Assembly: GCA_032622095.1 (NCBI GenBank)
Contig: CP136061.1
Coordinates: 54,199,762-54,263,761, forward strand
DNA length: 64,000 bases
Reading direction: 5' to 3'
Origin: Siphonodentalium dalli
Taxonomy: Eukaryota > Mollusca > Scaphopoda > Gadilida > Siphonodentaliidae
Shown in pieces: positions 13,214-21,539 of this stretch. The notes under the pieces were generated by a model. It did not search any database. It saw only the letters and a list, made by a program, of their open reading frames with translations, and was not told the origin of the DNA. A program made the translations under genes and the position numbers. Within the stretch, counting starts at the first letter, position 1. Every line of letters begins with the position of its first letter.

Positions 13214-16200
13214 AATCTGATTATGTGGGGACCGTCGAATCGGATTGAATACCTTTGACTCTAAACTCGTGAGATGCTAACGCCTCGTAAAATAATCCTC
13301 CGCATCTCAATCGAGGAGAAACCCCGACGCTACTCAGGACAGTTAACTATTGTCTATTTACTTTCTCGTTCATTTCCGTTATTTAAACTGTTTAATGTGA
13401 AGAACTACCTCGAGTTTTTTTATGATTTATTTTTTCCACAATTTTAAAGCCACATGTCGGTTTGCGCTCCAGAATACACCTAATAATACTTGCTTTTTAT
13501 ATTTGTTTTACCGGTTTCGAAATCAGTCCATAAAAACCTGAACCAGGGGTATGTCAATTATTTTCCAAATTAATGCATTACCTTACCATTACTTGTCGTT
13601 TTCTGCATTACATATTATTTTTGAAAATGAGAAGTAGTTGCATTACCATTACGTTTAGCGTGTTAGGTTTAACGTTTATTAAATAAAGTCTATGGTTGTG
13701 GTCTCAAAGTTTGTGCAACAGTCACACCGACCCAATGTTTTAAAAACAATTATGTTTTATCTATAAATTATAAATGAATGTTTTTTCAACAAAAATCGTA
13801 ATCGTCCATGTGCTACCGTGCCAATGGGAATTAGAAAATGGTGGTCGTAATTTCCCTTATACAATATTATGATCCATTTTTATAAGCATTCGGTACGTGG
13901 CCATAGGAACAGCCTAATGCTCTCTATCGCTATATGGTATCACCCGAATGGTCTGTTCTAAAAATAGACAAATAAACGGGCCCAATAAAATATTCGAAAT
14001 AAAATCAATATTAATTGATAGAAGCCTTTCCGGACAGGGGTCTTCAGTTCATATTGATTATATTATACCCACGCAACTATTTAAAATTTGTTATTTAAAG
14101 AGATAATCCATCTTTAAAATCAACTAAAACAGTAGAACTTACTCAAAATCCTGTGATTAAGGAATTATGGATTATGAGTAGCTGCTCTTTTTTGTTTTGT
14201 TTTGTTTTTTGTAGACCTTATAAATCTATCTTATTTATGAATTATTAATTAACAGGCCGCCCTGGTGTGTGAATGTACAAACATATACCTCTGTAGTTTA
14301 ATACACCGCATACAGATTACATATACCAACTAAACTGGAACCAGTGTGCTACTTATTAATACTCCAACTGGGGAATTTTATTTTCTTGGAACAAGATTAT
14401 AGAGAAATGTATAGCGAACACCAATATATATTAATTAATATTTGGATGTTTGGATGTTTGGATGTTTTTGTTCTCTCTTTCCACAAGTTGGAAACACAAA
14501 GGCGAAGTCCGAACCAATCACAGAGACGATGATGACAGAGGACAGTACCCCGACATCAGAGAAAAGCAGCACCCCGACATCAGAGAAAAACACCACCCCG
14601 ACATCAGAGCAAAGGACCACCCCGACATCAGAACAAAGCACCGCCACGACAACAACTCCGGATGCACAGACTACAGGTACCACCACCACCACAACAACCA
14701 CCATTGGTAAGTCTATTGAGCCATGTAATTGAAGTCATTCCACAGTTCCTTGACAAAAATAATTTTAACTCTTTGATGACTGAAGCTTCCTGATTTTTCA
14801 CAAAAACCCTGTGCCAATGCATTCTCTTATATATTCGAGTCGCCCATATGGCGCCTCGCATATATAAGAGAATGCATTTACCTAACAATATTTACCTTGA
14901 TCTTGTAAAATTTGCTTCTAAAAATAGGCGCCTGGTGTGTTGAATATATAGTCCCAAGCATGTTCAAAGAGCAATGCTCGGCATGTTTCGCGGGGGGGGG
15001 GGGGGGGGGTGGGCACAAAATATAACATGCTAGTGTGCTATATCTATATATACATGTACAGTTCCGAAAGGATGGCCAGATTACTATAAAGTGGACTCAA
15101 TCCGTTTTCGAGATGTGAGGGACTGCGGTTTGACTCCACGCCTCCATAACCCTTTAACCCTTTCTATACTGAATGGATTATAAAATTGGTTATAAAATTA
15201 TGCATTGGAATGGTCTATTGTTCAGTTGCATGGGTGGACATTCGTGGAATGTAAGCAGACGACAGACAGAAACAAAGATAATTCAAGTGCAGAAAGATTT
15301 CTACTATAGTTGGTGGGAAATGTTCAGATAATAATTTACAGGTAATCAATCCGATCAGACGGTCCCCATATCACCAAGTTACGACAACAACATTTCTTAA
15401 AATACGCTTTTGTTATCAGAATCGATTGATTACAACAAAATAATGCTAACCGCTCTCAACTATGATATAAAATTTCTCAAAAGTGTTATTTATCAACATG
15501 TTGTTCAACGAAATATGACCGTATTATCACTTGCATATCACGAAATTTGGCCGTATTACAACTTGATTTTAGTGTTATCCATCATTTTGTCCGAGACGGT
15601 CGGTTTGACGACTCTGTTCTGAGCCACAAATTATTACACATTTCCAGAAATAACAAATGTCAAAAATCGATATCTGATCACTCTGAGCTTTGATGGGTGG
15701 GTTCCTCGACTCGACTCAAATAGTTTTCACCCCGAAGCCAAAGAAATAGTCATTTGGGAGCGTTATTTCGGATTATGCATCTTTAAACAAACAACCTTAT
15801 TATCTGAATATTTCCAATTCGTAAATAATGATTAGTATAGAAAGGGTTAATAGCGATGTCATATATCTTACTTGTATTTAAATTCGCGCAGTTCTATTTT
15901 TCGTGCAATCACATGTGCGCGAATCTAAAACTGAAGGAAAAGTAGTACGATTCAAAACGTTTAAAATAGCGTTTCCGAGGTAGAGAGTTTATTGGCAATG
16001 TGTTGTCTATATTACTTTGGAGATAAGCGTACTCTGATGATTAGGATGTTCGTGCAGTTACTTCTAATTTTTGTTGACAAGTCGGCGAGTTCACAAACTG
16101 TTTTCATGCTCGAATCCCCGAATAGCTTACGAAACAGGGTATGTCTATTTCCATTGCAATTCAATCCATCAAAAAAATTAGAAGTAACTACACGAAAATC

Positions 16201-17712
16201 ACTTTTTATTGACATGGCATGCATGCTTTGAAGGGAGATGGTCACTCGTGGTTACTGTGCCCATGGTCATTTTTAACTATCTCCCTATTTCATATCAATC
16301 ATGTCAATAGCTATTTAATTGTATCATTTGATCAATGATAGTATACATAACTATCATGACAACCATATTTATAAGTATCAATTACAATTTTCTCGCTGGA
16401 CATCTAAATTGAGATGGTCTTTATAGCTACCCCGATGAACGATTAGGAACCAAAACTGTCATCGGATACACGATTTTGTGGAATTTGTTTGAATTCGCGA
16501 ACCAAGCGGTGTGATTTTAAAGTGCACGAATTTAAAACTGAGCGAAAAATAGTACTGCGCGAATTTAAATACAAGTATAACGTATAATACTTCATTTCTA
16601 CAGTCTGTCCAAATGACGCCTCGCGGTACACACTGGACGAGAAGGACTACTGTCTCAGATACGATCCAACTGAAAAACAATGTGACGCCGGCAAAGTGGA
16701 TTGTTCTAGTCGCGGAGGCCATCTCATCACCATAACAGGCCGCGCGATGCTGGATGATCTGGAGGCATAACAGGCCGCACGATGCTGGATGATCTGGAGG
16801 CATAACAGGCCGCACGATGCTGGATGATCTGGAGGCATAACAGGCCGCACGATGCTGGATGATCTGGAGGCATAACAGGCCGCACGGTGCTGGATGATCT
16901 GGAGGCATAACAGGCCGCACGATGCTGGATGATCTGGAGGCATAACAGGCCGCACGATGCTGGATGATCTGGAGGCATAACAGGCCGCACGATGCTGGAT
17001 GATCTGGAGGCATAACAGGCCGCACGATGCTGGATGATCTGGAGGCATAACAGGCCGCACGATGCTGGATGATCTGGAGGCATAACAGGCCGCACGATGC
17101 TGGATGATCTGGAGGCATAACAGGCCGCACGGTGCTGGATGATCTGGAGGCATAACAGGCCGCACGGTGCTGGATGATCTGGAGGCATAACAGGCCGCAC
17201 GATGCTGGATGATCTGGAGGCATAACAGGCCGCACGGTGCTGGATGATCTGGAGGCATAACAGGCCGCACGATGCTGGATGATCTGGAGGCATAACAGGC
17301 CGCACGGTGCTGGATGATCTGGAGGCATTGATGCCAGGTTTCGGTCATGACGATAACGGTATTTATAGAATTACACTGAATATTATTGTCTATCCCTTTC
17401 ATGTCTGGTCAGGTGCTTCCTGAACCAAGCCTTGAAATAGTGTGTCTGTCATTTTCAGAATGAGGTTCCCAGAGGGTGAAATTGGTGATGCTAGCCCGCT
17501 ATGCGGGGTAGCATCACTAAATTCACCCTCTGTGGGCCTCATTCTGCAAATGACAGACACACTATTTCAAGGCTTGTCCTGAACTTTTGCAAAAACCCTG
17601 TGCCAACGCATTATCTTGTATATATGCGAGTCGCCCATATGGCGCCTCGCAATTATAAGAGAATGCATTGGCCTCACAATGATTACCTTGATCTTGTAAG
17701 CAAGTGCATTCT

Positions 17713-17755
<43 letters not shown>

Positions 17756-19206
17756 CAGATATGGGAGACTCGCATGCGAATATATATAAAAGAATGCACT
17801 GGAACAGGGTCTGTAATGCTGCACCCACGCACCTCCCGTCATGAAAGGATTAAGATTTGCCCCTTGAGATTAAAAAAGCCAAATTTCAACGGTATTCTGG
17901 TAGCGCGTATACTTACACACAATTAGTGGCCGGGGATATAGAGGATCTCACATGAGTTCCTATTTTATACGGAATTTATCAACCGAGTTCACTCAATTCG
18001 ATTTGAGCCGAGGTTTACCGAGGCTCAAATAGAATTTAGAGGACGAGGTTGATAAATTACGTATAAAATAGGACGAGTGTGAGATACATTTTATCACATG
18101 ATCAAATAACCCGAAGCAACGCGAAATATTCATCGAAAACAACAATCATAAACTACAGCGATCGCAAGTTAACTGAAGAACGCCGTGACGTCATCGCACG
18201 CGCTGATATTAAACGTGTCTATTACCGATAATTATGAAACTGCTTTTATGGCCAAATTATGTGATAAAATGGTATACCCGGGGGTAATTTTTAGACAGTG
18301 ATCTGCCGCTATGGTCGAATTTACCCCAAAAGTGGCCACCAATATCATAGTTATCTCACAATCGGGAATTTAGCAACAGTTTATATGGTCCGTTTGGAAT
18401 CCTGACTTTACTTATACACACAATTTGTGGCCGGTCATAATGTCCAGGGTACCCTGCATGGTATTATTACAGTGCATGACAGACCATAGATGTGGTCTCA
18501 TGTCCATGTGTAGGGATGTCATTTGAATATTAGCAGACGACAGATATACAGACAGAGAGATAATGCAAGACTGTATTGCAGAAGGATTCTTATGCATTAG
18601 TGGGAAATGCTCAGATAATAAATTCAACAAACGGCTGTTAGTCGAAGTTGTTTTCTGAACAATTCACACGGGAACTAAACGCGTCAATTACAATTTAGTA
18701 AAGGACGGGTTAAATATAGTAGTGCGTCATTTCCACTCGTGAGTCGCTCCAGATGCATGAGCTAGCATGTTAAATATTTTGAAATCATTTCACAGAAAGT
18801 TAACCATATGAGCCGACCAATGGCCAAATCAATACAAGTTTTCCTAATTTCAAATAAATGTCAGAAGTAATGATTTGGGGGGGGGGGCAAAATACGAAAA
18901 TGTGCTGGTTTGTCTCACATCTGAATAGATTTATACATAGAGACGATATCTCCAAAAGGGACTTCACTGAATCCATTGTTTTTATTTTCAGTGGACATTT
19001 GCATTGACGGGTTAGACCTGCACGGCGATGACGTAATGTATGGGATAGACAACAACGTTCTACCGTGGATCGAATGGACATCAGGGGAACCACAGCGCGG
19101 ATCGCAGGACTGCATGAGAATCGCATTCGATACGGACAAATATCGGATGAAGGACGTCAAGTGCGTCAGCGCCATCATCAAGATGGCGCACATTTGTGAA
19201 TTGTAG
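7686..19206 (+). CDS. Secreted PAN-mucin-C-type lectin domain protein, four exons, exon 3 disrupted by a minisatellite
   Basis: Seen: exons 7686-7965, 14488-14706, 16604-17358 and 18992-19206. Every junction is GT-AG and phase 1, as is typical of shuffled extracellular modules. Order of parts: hydrophobic signal peptide, PAN/apple-like cysteine module, Thr/Ser-rich stalk, then the N- and C-terminal halves of a C-type lectin domain (CTLD). With a single 35-bp unit in exon 3 the coding length is 906 nt, or 302 residues; with the 17 units present, frame stops at TAA 16768-16770 after about 221 residues. Family knowledge: secreted CTLD proteins bind glycans or other ligands outside the cell, often in immunity or mucus. 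The CTLD here reads EPQ instead of EPN, and KDV where WND is usual, so calcium-dependent sugar binding may be weak. Inferred: a secreted glycoprotein that is intact on alleles with one unit and truncated on this one. No polyadenylation signal was identified. The architecture is clear; ligand and function are unknown. Confidence 0.8.
9566..10480. mobile_element. Long inverted-repeat element, arms about 370 bp
   Basis: Arms 9566-9935 and 10108-10480 are inverted copies, for example 'gtgaaacactccggcagggt' against its inverse at the right end and 'gtagaatgctacattctcca' against 10179-10198. The ~170-bp middle carries two copies of 'cgtactacacatgtaatgc'. Single-arm copies lie at 10814-11192 and 61249-61410. 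Confidence 0.85.
10814..11192. mobile_element. Solo arm related to the right arm of 9566-10480
   Basis: Same order and orientation as 10108-10480 ('gacatattatgg' to 'gtgtttcacatcacttta'), more diverged. Confidence 0.8.
11541..11824. mobile_element. TTAAC-ended inverted-repeat element
   Basis: Ends ttaacactttctatacta and tatagaaattgttaa, with inner 'gttcagataataaattcaac' and 'attatctgaacag'. Same family as 15154-15850 and 18419-18714. Confidence 0.7.
12756..13256. mobile_element. Dominant MITE family, copy D, with a GTT expansion
   Basis: Runs in the opposite orientation: ttaaagatgcataatccgaa at the left and tcggattgaataccttt at the right. The short 'gttgttgttg' of other copies is a long GTT microsatellite here (13138-13214). 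It splits an older repeat also seen at 26872-27080. Confidence 0.85.
13138..13214 (+). repeat. (GTT)n microsatellite inside a MITE
   Basis: About 25 GTT/ATG-like triplets, nearly pure. It lies at the position of a short (GTT)3-5 in sibling copies (20606-20614 and 30760-30771), so it grew from element sequence. Confidence 0.9.
13889..14117. mobile_element. 229-bp repeat, near-identical to 50681-50911
   Basis: Runs from 'ttcggtacgtggccatagga' to 'gagataatccatctttaa' and matches 50681-50911 with only a few differences, implying recent movement. At 50.7 kb it forms one arm of a larger inverted-repeat element. Confidence 0.85.
14488..14706 (+). CDS. Lectin-like gene exon 2: mucin-like Thr/Ser stalk
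   Basis: 73 codons, phase 1 at both ends (acceptor ccacaag|TTGG, donor CATTG|gtaagt). The exon encodes a low-complexity stalk: an acidic lead, four units of the pattern TPTSE(K/Q)xx, then a run of threonines ending in TTTTTI. Such Thr/Ser/Pro segments are usually heavily O-glycosylated and hold binding domains away from one another. The phase-1 ends make the exon a removable cassette: skipping it would keep the frame. The Val-rich reading of the opposite strand is a shadow of this repeat. Confidence 0.8.
14547..14642 (+). repeat. 24-bp coding tandem repeat, four units
   Basis: Units begin at 14547, 14571, 14595 and 14619 with the shared core accccgacatcagag; 24 bp keeps the frame. They encode TPTSEKSS, TPTSEKNT, TPTSEQRT and TPTSEQST. 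Most differences fall in the last codons of each unit. This is a classic in-frame mucin repeat whose copy number may vary between alleles. Confidence 0.85.
14765..14910. mobile_element. TTAACTCTTT two-hairpin MITE, left half
   Basis: 'tgaagcttcc', 'ccctgtgccaatgcattctc' and the palindrome around 'cgcccatatggcgcc' match 61491-61620. Truncated after 'accttgatcttgt'. Confidence 0.8.
15154..15850. mobile_element. TTAACCCTTTCTATACT element with a MITE inserted in it
   Basis: Inverted ends ttaaccctttctatact and agtatagaaagggttaa. Interrupted at about 15346-15786 by copy E of the dominant MITE, so this element is the older of the two. Confidence 0.8.
15346..15786. mobile_element. Dominant MITE family, copy E, nested in another element
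   Basis: Starts ttacaggtaatcaatccga and ends attatgcatctttaa, with the 'gggtgggttcctcgactcga' core at 15697-15716. It sits inside the TTAACCCTTTCTATACT element 15154-15850. Confidence 0.82.
16051..16194. repeat. Hairpin repeat sharing the loop of 3825-3912
   Basis: Outer arms cgtgcagttacttctaattt / aaattagaagtaactacacg enclose the core 'ggcgagttcacaaactgttt'. Likely a small inverted-repeat element. Confidence 0.7.
16604..17358 (+). CDS. Lectin-like gene exon 3: N-terminal half of the CTLD, expanded by a 35-bp minisatellite
   Basis: Acceptor ctacag|TCTG at 16603/16604; donor AACG|gtattt at 17358/17359. The frame opens V-CPNDASRYTL with YCLRYD and DCSSRGGHLITITG following, matching the start of CTLDs (conserved Cys, then G.HL..I). 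The segment encoding ITGRAMLDDLEA is repeated 17 times. From the last copy the frame reads on as LEALMPGFGHDDN into exon 4. The exon is 755 nt; without 16 extra copies (560 nt) it would be 195 nt, a whole number of codons with both phases 1. As written, TAA at 16768-16770 ends the protein. Unit 1 contains no GT, so a canonical intron starting inside it cannot remove the array. Possible explanations: a null allele, a polymorphic locus, an assembly error, or a message destroyed by nonsense-mediated decay. Confidence 0.8.
16731..17325 (+). repeat. 35-bp minisatellite, 17 tandem copies inside a coding exon
   Basis: Seventeen head-to-tail 35-bp units starting cataacaggccgc and ending gatctggagg. 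They are almost identical: the visible variants are a G in unit 1 (cgcgcg for cgcacg) and A/G in 'cgatgc' versus 'cggtgc' (G in units 5, 12, 13, 15 and 17). 35 is not a multiple of 3, so each extra copy shifts the frame, and the first extra copy already gives an in-frame TAA. Such homogeneity implies recent expansion. The complement has no stop codon in any frame. Confidence 0.95.
17390..17853. mobile_element. TTAACTCTTT two-hairpin MITE interrupted by a foldback
   Basis: Left part 'cctttcatg..gcttcctgaac', then the 151-bp foldback, then 'tcctgaacttttgcaaaaac' onward through two hairpins to 'gtcatgaaaggattaa'. A (TA)n run sits in the second hairpin (about 17716-17752). Confidence 0.85.
17426..17576. 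mobile_element. 151-bp foldback element with perfect 8-bp target duplication
   Basis: Ends caagccttgaaatagtgtgt and its inverse; almost all of it folds on itself around 'gctagcccgctatgcggg'. It is flanked on both sides by TCCTGAAC (17418-17425 and 17577-17584). An 8-bp duplication fits the hAT superfamily. The insertion splits an older MITE. Confidence 0.93.
17944..18085. repeat. Imperfect hairpin repeat
   Basis: 'cctattttatacggaattta' pairs with 'taaattacgtataaaatagg', and 'tctcac' with 'gtgaga'. Likely a small element; no second copy seen here. Confidence 0.65.
18419..18714. mobile_element. Partial copy of the TTAACCCTTT element
   Basis: Shares 'cagacgacag' and 'gctcagataataaattcaac' with the copies at 15.2 and 11.5 kb; the right end reads 'ggacgggttaa'. 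The left end is decayed. Confidence 0.6.
18992..19206 (+). CDS. Lectin-like gene exon 4: C-terminal half of the CTLD and stop
   Basis: Acceptor tttcag|TGGAC; 71 codons including the split Val, then TAG at 19204-19206. It holds the C-terminal hallmarks of a CTLD: PWIEWTSGEPQ (usually W..W..GEPN), QDC, DVKC and a final HICEL (usually ICE). The last cysteine should pair with the exon-3 DC. The calcium-site motif is EPQ rather than EPN/QPD, and the WND region reads MKDVKC, so classical sugar binding is doubtful. A hairpin MITE starts 9 nt after the stop. Confidence 0.82.
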
Positions 19207-19215
19207 ATATAATTA

Positions 19216-19435
19216 CAGTATAATGCCCTAAGTAATCGACTCCTTAACCACAGCAGAATTATGGGTAACTTTTCAGGATTTAGTCGGAAATATGGCTTGT
19301 TGCCATTCACCGAAAAGCTCTCACTCTCACTAGAGCTTTTCGATGAATGGCAACAAGCCATATTTCCGACTAAATCATGAAAAGTTACCCATAATTCTGC
19401 TGTGGTTAAGGTGTCGATTACTTGGGGCATTACTG
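19216..19435. mobile_element. TA-flanked hairpin MITE just after the lectin-gene stop
   Basis: Ends CAGTATAATGCCC and GGGGCATTACTG with TA on both sides. Arms of about 100 bp are nearly perfect ('ccttaaccacagcagaatta' and its inverse). TA targets and short terminal repeats fit Tc1/mariner-type MITEs. It begins 9 nt after the stop codon, so it likely forms part of the 3' UTR. Confidence 0.9.
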
Positions 19436-19437
19436 TA

Positions 19438-19690
19438 TGCTGAAGGCGTCACTCTCATGCACCAAAAAAGTGCTGAAGGGTATACACGTTTTGAAAATGT
19501 GATGTGTTGACAGGTTTTGAATTCTCGTTCTCTAAATGACTTAAGTTTCGTGTCTGCCATGATTTCTGTTATAGAGAGTAATTGAATATGTTCCAAGGAA
19601 AATTAAAATTAACTGAAAACGAATTGATGAGCGGCGCCAGACTTTCAGGAACACAGTTAAAGTAACAGCATTAAGTGCCGATCACAAACC
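19438..19690. mobile_element. Second copy of the 'gctgaagggt' element, partial
   Basis: Parallels 4751-4999, including 'gcgccagactttca' and 'gtgccgatcacaaacc'. The right arm is missing. Confidence 0.65.
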
Positions 19691-19692
19691 CG

Positions 19693-19844
19693 TAATCAAT
19701 TGGTTTCGACGACTAAGTGACATAATGCATGAGGGGGGGGGGGCTGTTAAAACCAATGTCAGCGAAGCGACCGAGGTACGTTTTGCGAGGAGATCCGACT
19801 CCCCCAAGTGAATTAAGTCACGTAATCATCGAAATCAATTAATT
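19693..19844. mobile_element. 152-bp inverted-repeat element
   Basis: 'taatcaattggtttcgacga' against the inverse of 'tcatcgaaatcaattaatta'; 'aagtgac' against 'gtcac'. A G run lies in the centre. Confidence 0.65.
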
Positions 19845-20187
19845 ATTCTCTTTATAACACACATTATCATTCGTTAATTATGCAGATACTACATGTAAGT
19901 GACAAAATAGTCCTTGATCAGTTGATTATCCCGAGTTGATCGAATCCCAAATTCCAGTTGAGTGGATGAACACGTCATTTAAATATTAATAAACAGGGTA
20001 AGGTTACTACGTTTTCAGATTTCCGCAGTTTTACACCAGGAACCAGTCTATTCAACAATAGACATTGATTGCGTGCTAATAAACAGACATACCGGTAGGA
20101 GTCACAAACACAATGTCAGACGACAGCTATAGACAGCAATGTGCATCTACTAAGCATCTGTATCAACTTTGAGATGAAAATCTATTA

Positions 20188-20663
20188 TTAAAGGTACTCA
20201 ACCCGATAAAACTCCTCTCAATTACTATTTCAATGGCTTCGGGGGTCAAAAATATTTGATTCGAGTCGAGGAAGTCACCCATCAAAGCTCAGATTTGTTA
20301 GATATCGATTTTAGAAATCTATTATTTTTCATTATCGGGAATACTATCTGGCCCAGAACTCAGTCAAAATTGCGTTAAAATTACCACTTGATTTTAGAGC
20401 TATTCATCCTTGTCTGTTTGAATAGATTTGGAGTACACATCCAGAGCAGATTACGGCAGTTATTAGTACTCATCTCGAGAACATAACAAATTTGAAAAAT
20501 CAATATCTAATAACTCTGAGCTTTGTTTGATGGGTTCATCGACTCGAATCAAATATTTTTTACCCCAAAGCCAAAGAAATAGTAATATAGGACCCTCTGA
20601 TCGGATTGTTGTTGTTGGAATCTGTTGAGATGGGGACCCTCTTTACGGGTTGAGTACCTTTAA
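20188..20663. mobile_element. Dominant MITE family, copy F
   Basis: TTAAAGGTACTCAACCCG at the left and its inverse CGGGTTGAGTACCTTTAA at the right. Sequence order is the reverse complement of copy B, so the two are a subfamily in opposite orientation. TTAA is present at both ends and could be target duplication or part of the repeat. Confidence 0.85.
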
Positions 20664-21500
20664 CATGTACTTTCACTTTTGTGAAATAGAATATTGGATA
20701 GTTGTTCTCGAATTTCGCGCATCAGACTGGTCCTTGCCCAAATTTAACCAGTCGCCAGATTCGTAGTAACCTGGACCTTTTTTGTCTGACTATAGGTGTG
20801 TAATAAAAAGGCATGCAACTGTAGTTCACAGTCTGCAGTATATGTTATTGGGGAAAGGTAACCTCCAAAACATCAATATATCGAAGTTATCATAGTACAT
20901 ACATGTACATGTCTCAATGTGTGTTTTTGTTAGATCCGGAACTTGTTTTGGGGAGGAACGCAATAGTTGACTAGTCATATATCAGGAAGTTAGGCTTTCA
21001 CCGATGCACAATGCATGCTGAGATAAAAGGGGAGGTGTATACTCAAGGGATGTTACAAGGGGGCAGGTACTCGGTGGCAGTTATGTCACTCTATGAACAC
21101 TTGTAGGTGACATGTGTTATATAGGTATATATGTTGGATTTTTGCCCCTCTTTTATTACCCAACTCCCTTCAAAGCTGTATATAATTGCTATATATATTG
21201 AAATAGGTGGAGGATCGAATATTATGTGTACTTTTGAAGATGCCCCATCCAAGTTGACACCATTCATAAAACTACTATTGTTTCGCTTTCTATATCCTGA
21301 AATAATTAGATCTGACTTGTGATATTCAGACTTGGCTGTTCCATTATTATATTCTTAACCACTACCTATCCAGTTGTACTCATTATACCCTGATTTGCAA
21401 AGAAAACTTGGGGGGGGGGGGGTATATTGGATTGAATTTGTCTGTCAGTATGTCCTCCCGTCCATCCCTCTGTTGGGATGTTTCCATCCGTCCATCATTT
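20664..21500. other. Intergenic stretch without a gene
   Basis: No gene, RNA or structured repeat seen; one G run near 21409-21422. Short ORFs here have no family features. Confidence 0.5.
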
Positions 21501-21539
21501 TTGTTCTTCTCCACATACATATTAAAGACCGAAATGGAT

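Larger units (their letters stand above)
7966..14487 (+). other. Lectin-like gene intron 1 (6.5 kb)
   Basis: GT at 7966, AG at 14486-14487. No coding exon was recognised inside. It holds a long inverted-repeat element (9566-10480) and its half copy (10814-11192), a TTAAC-ended element (11541-11824), the dominant MITE with a GTT expansion (12756-13256) and an element arm (13889-14117). The stretch 7966-9565 shows only AT-rich sequence with short TA runs; 11830-12680 and 13380-13888 show nothing recognisable. Confidence 0.7.
14707..16603 (+). other. Lectin-like gene intron 2 (1.9 kb)
   Basis: GTAAGT donor and CTACAG acceptor. Most of it is mobile DNA: a TTAACTCTTT MITE fragment (14765-14910), a G17-type run near 14993-15009, a tRNA-like stretch near 15070-15150, and an outer element (15154-15850) carrying a nested MITE, then a hairpin (16051-16194). 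16200-16600 holds nothing recognisable. Confidence 0.7.
17359..18991 (+). other. Lectin-like gene intron 3 (1.6 kb)
   Basis: GTATTT donor and TTTCAG acceptor. It contains a MITE (about 17390-17853) interrupted by a 151-bp foldback element, a hairpin (17944-18085), and part of a TTAACCCTTT-type element (about 18419-18714). No additional exon is visible. Confidence 0.7.

Noticed and set aside
14435-14704. Valine-rich reverse-strand frame
   Set aside because: Shadow of the Thr/Pro-coding repeat of the lectin-gene exon 2.
16731-17325. CRISPR-like array
   Set aside because: The repeats are contiguous with no unique spacers, in a eukaryotic exon. It is a minisatellite.
16459-17402. Long reverse-strand ORFs (192-289 codons) across the 35-bp array
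   Set aside because: They exist only because the unit's complement has no stop codon; the protein is pure 35-residue repetition with no flanking gene structure.
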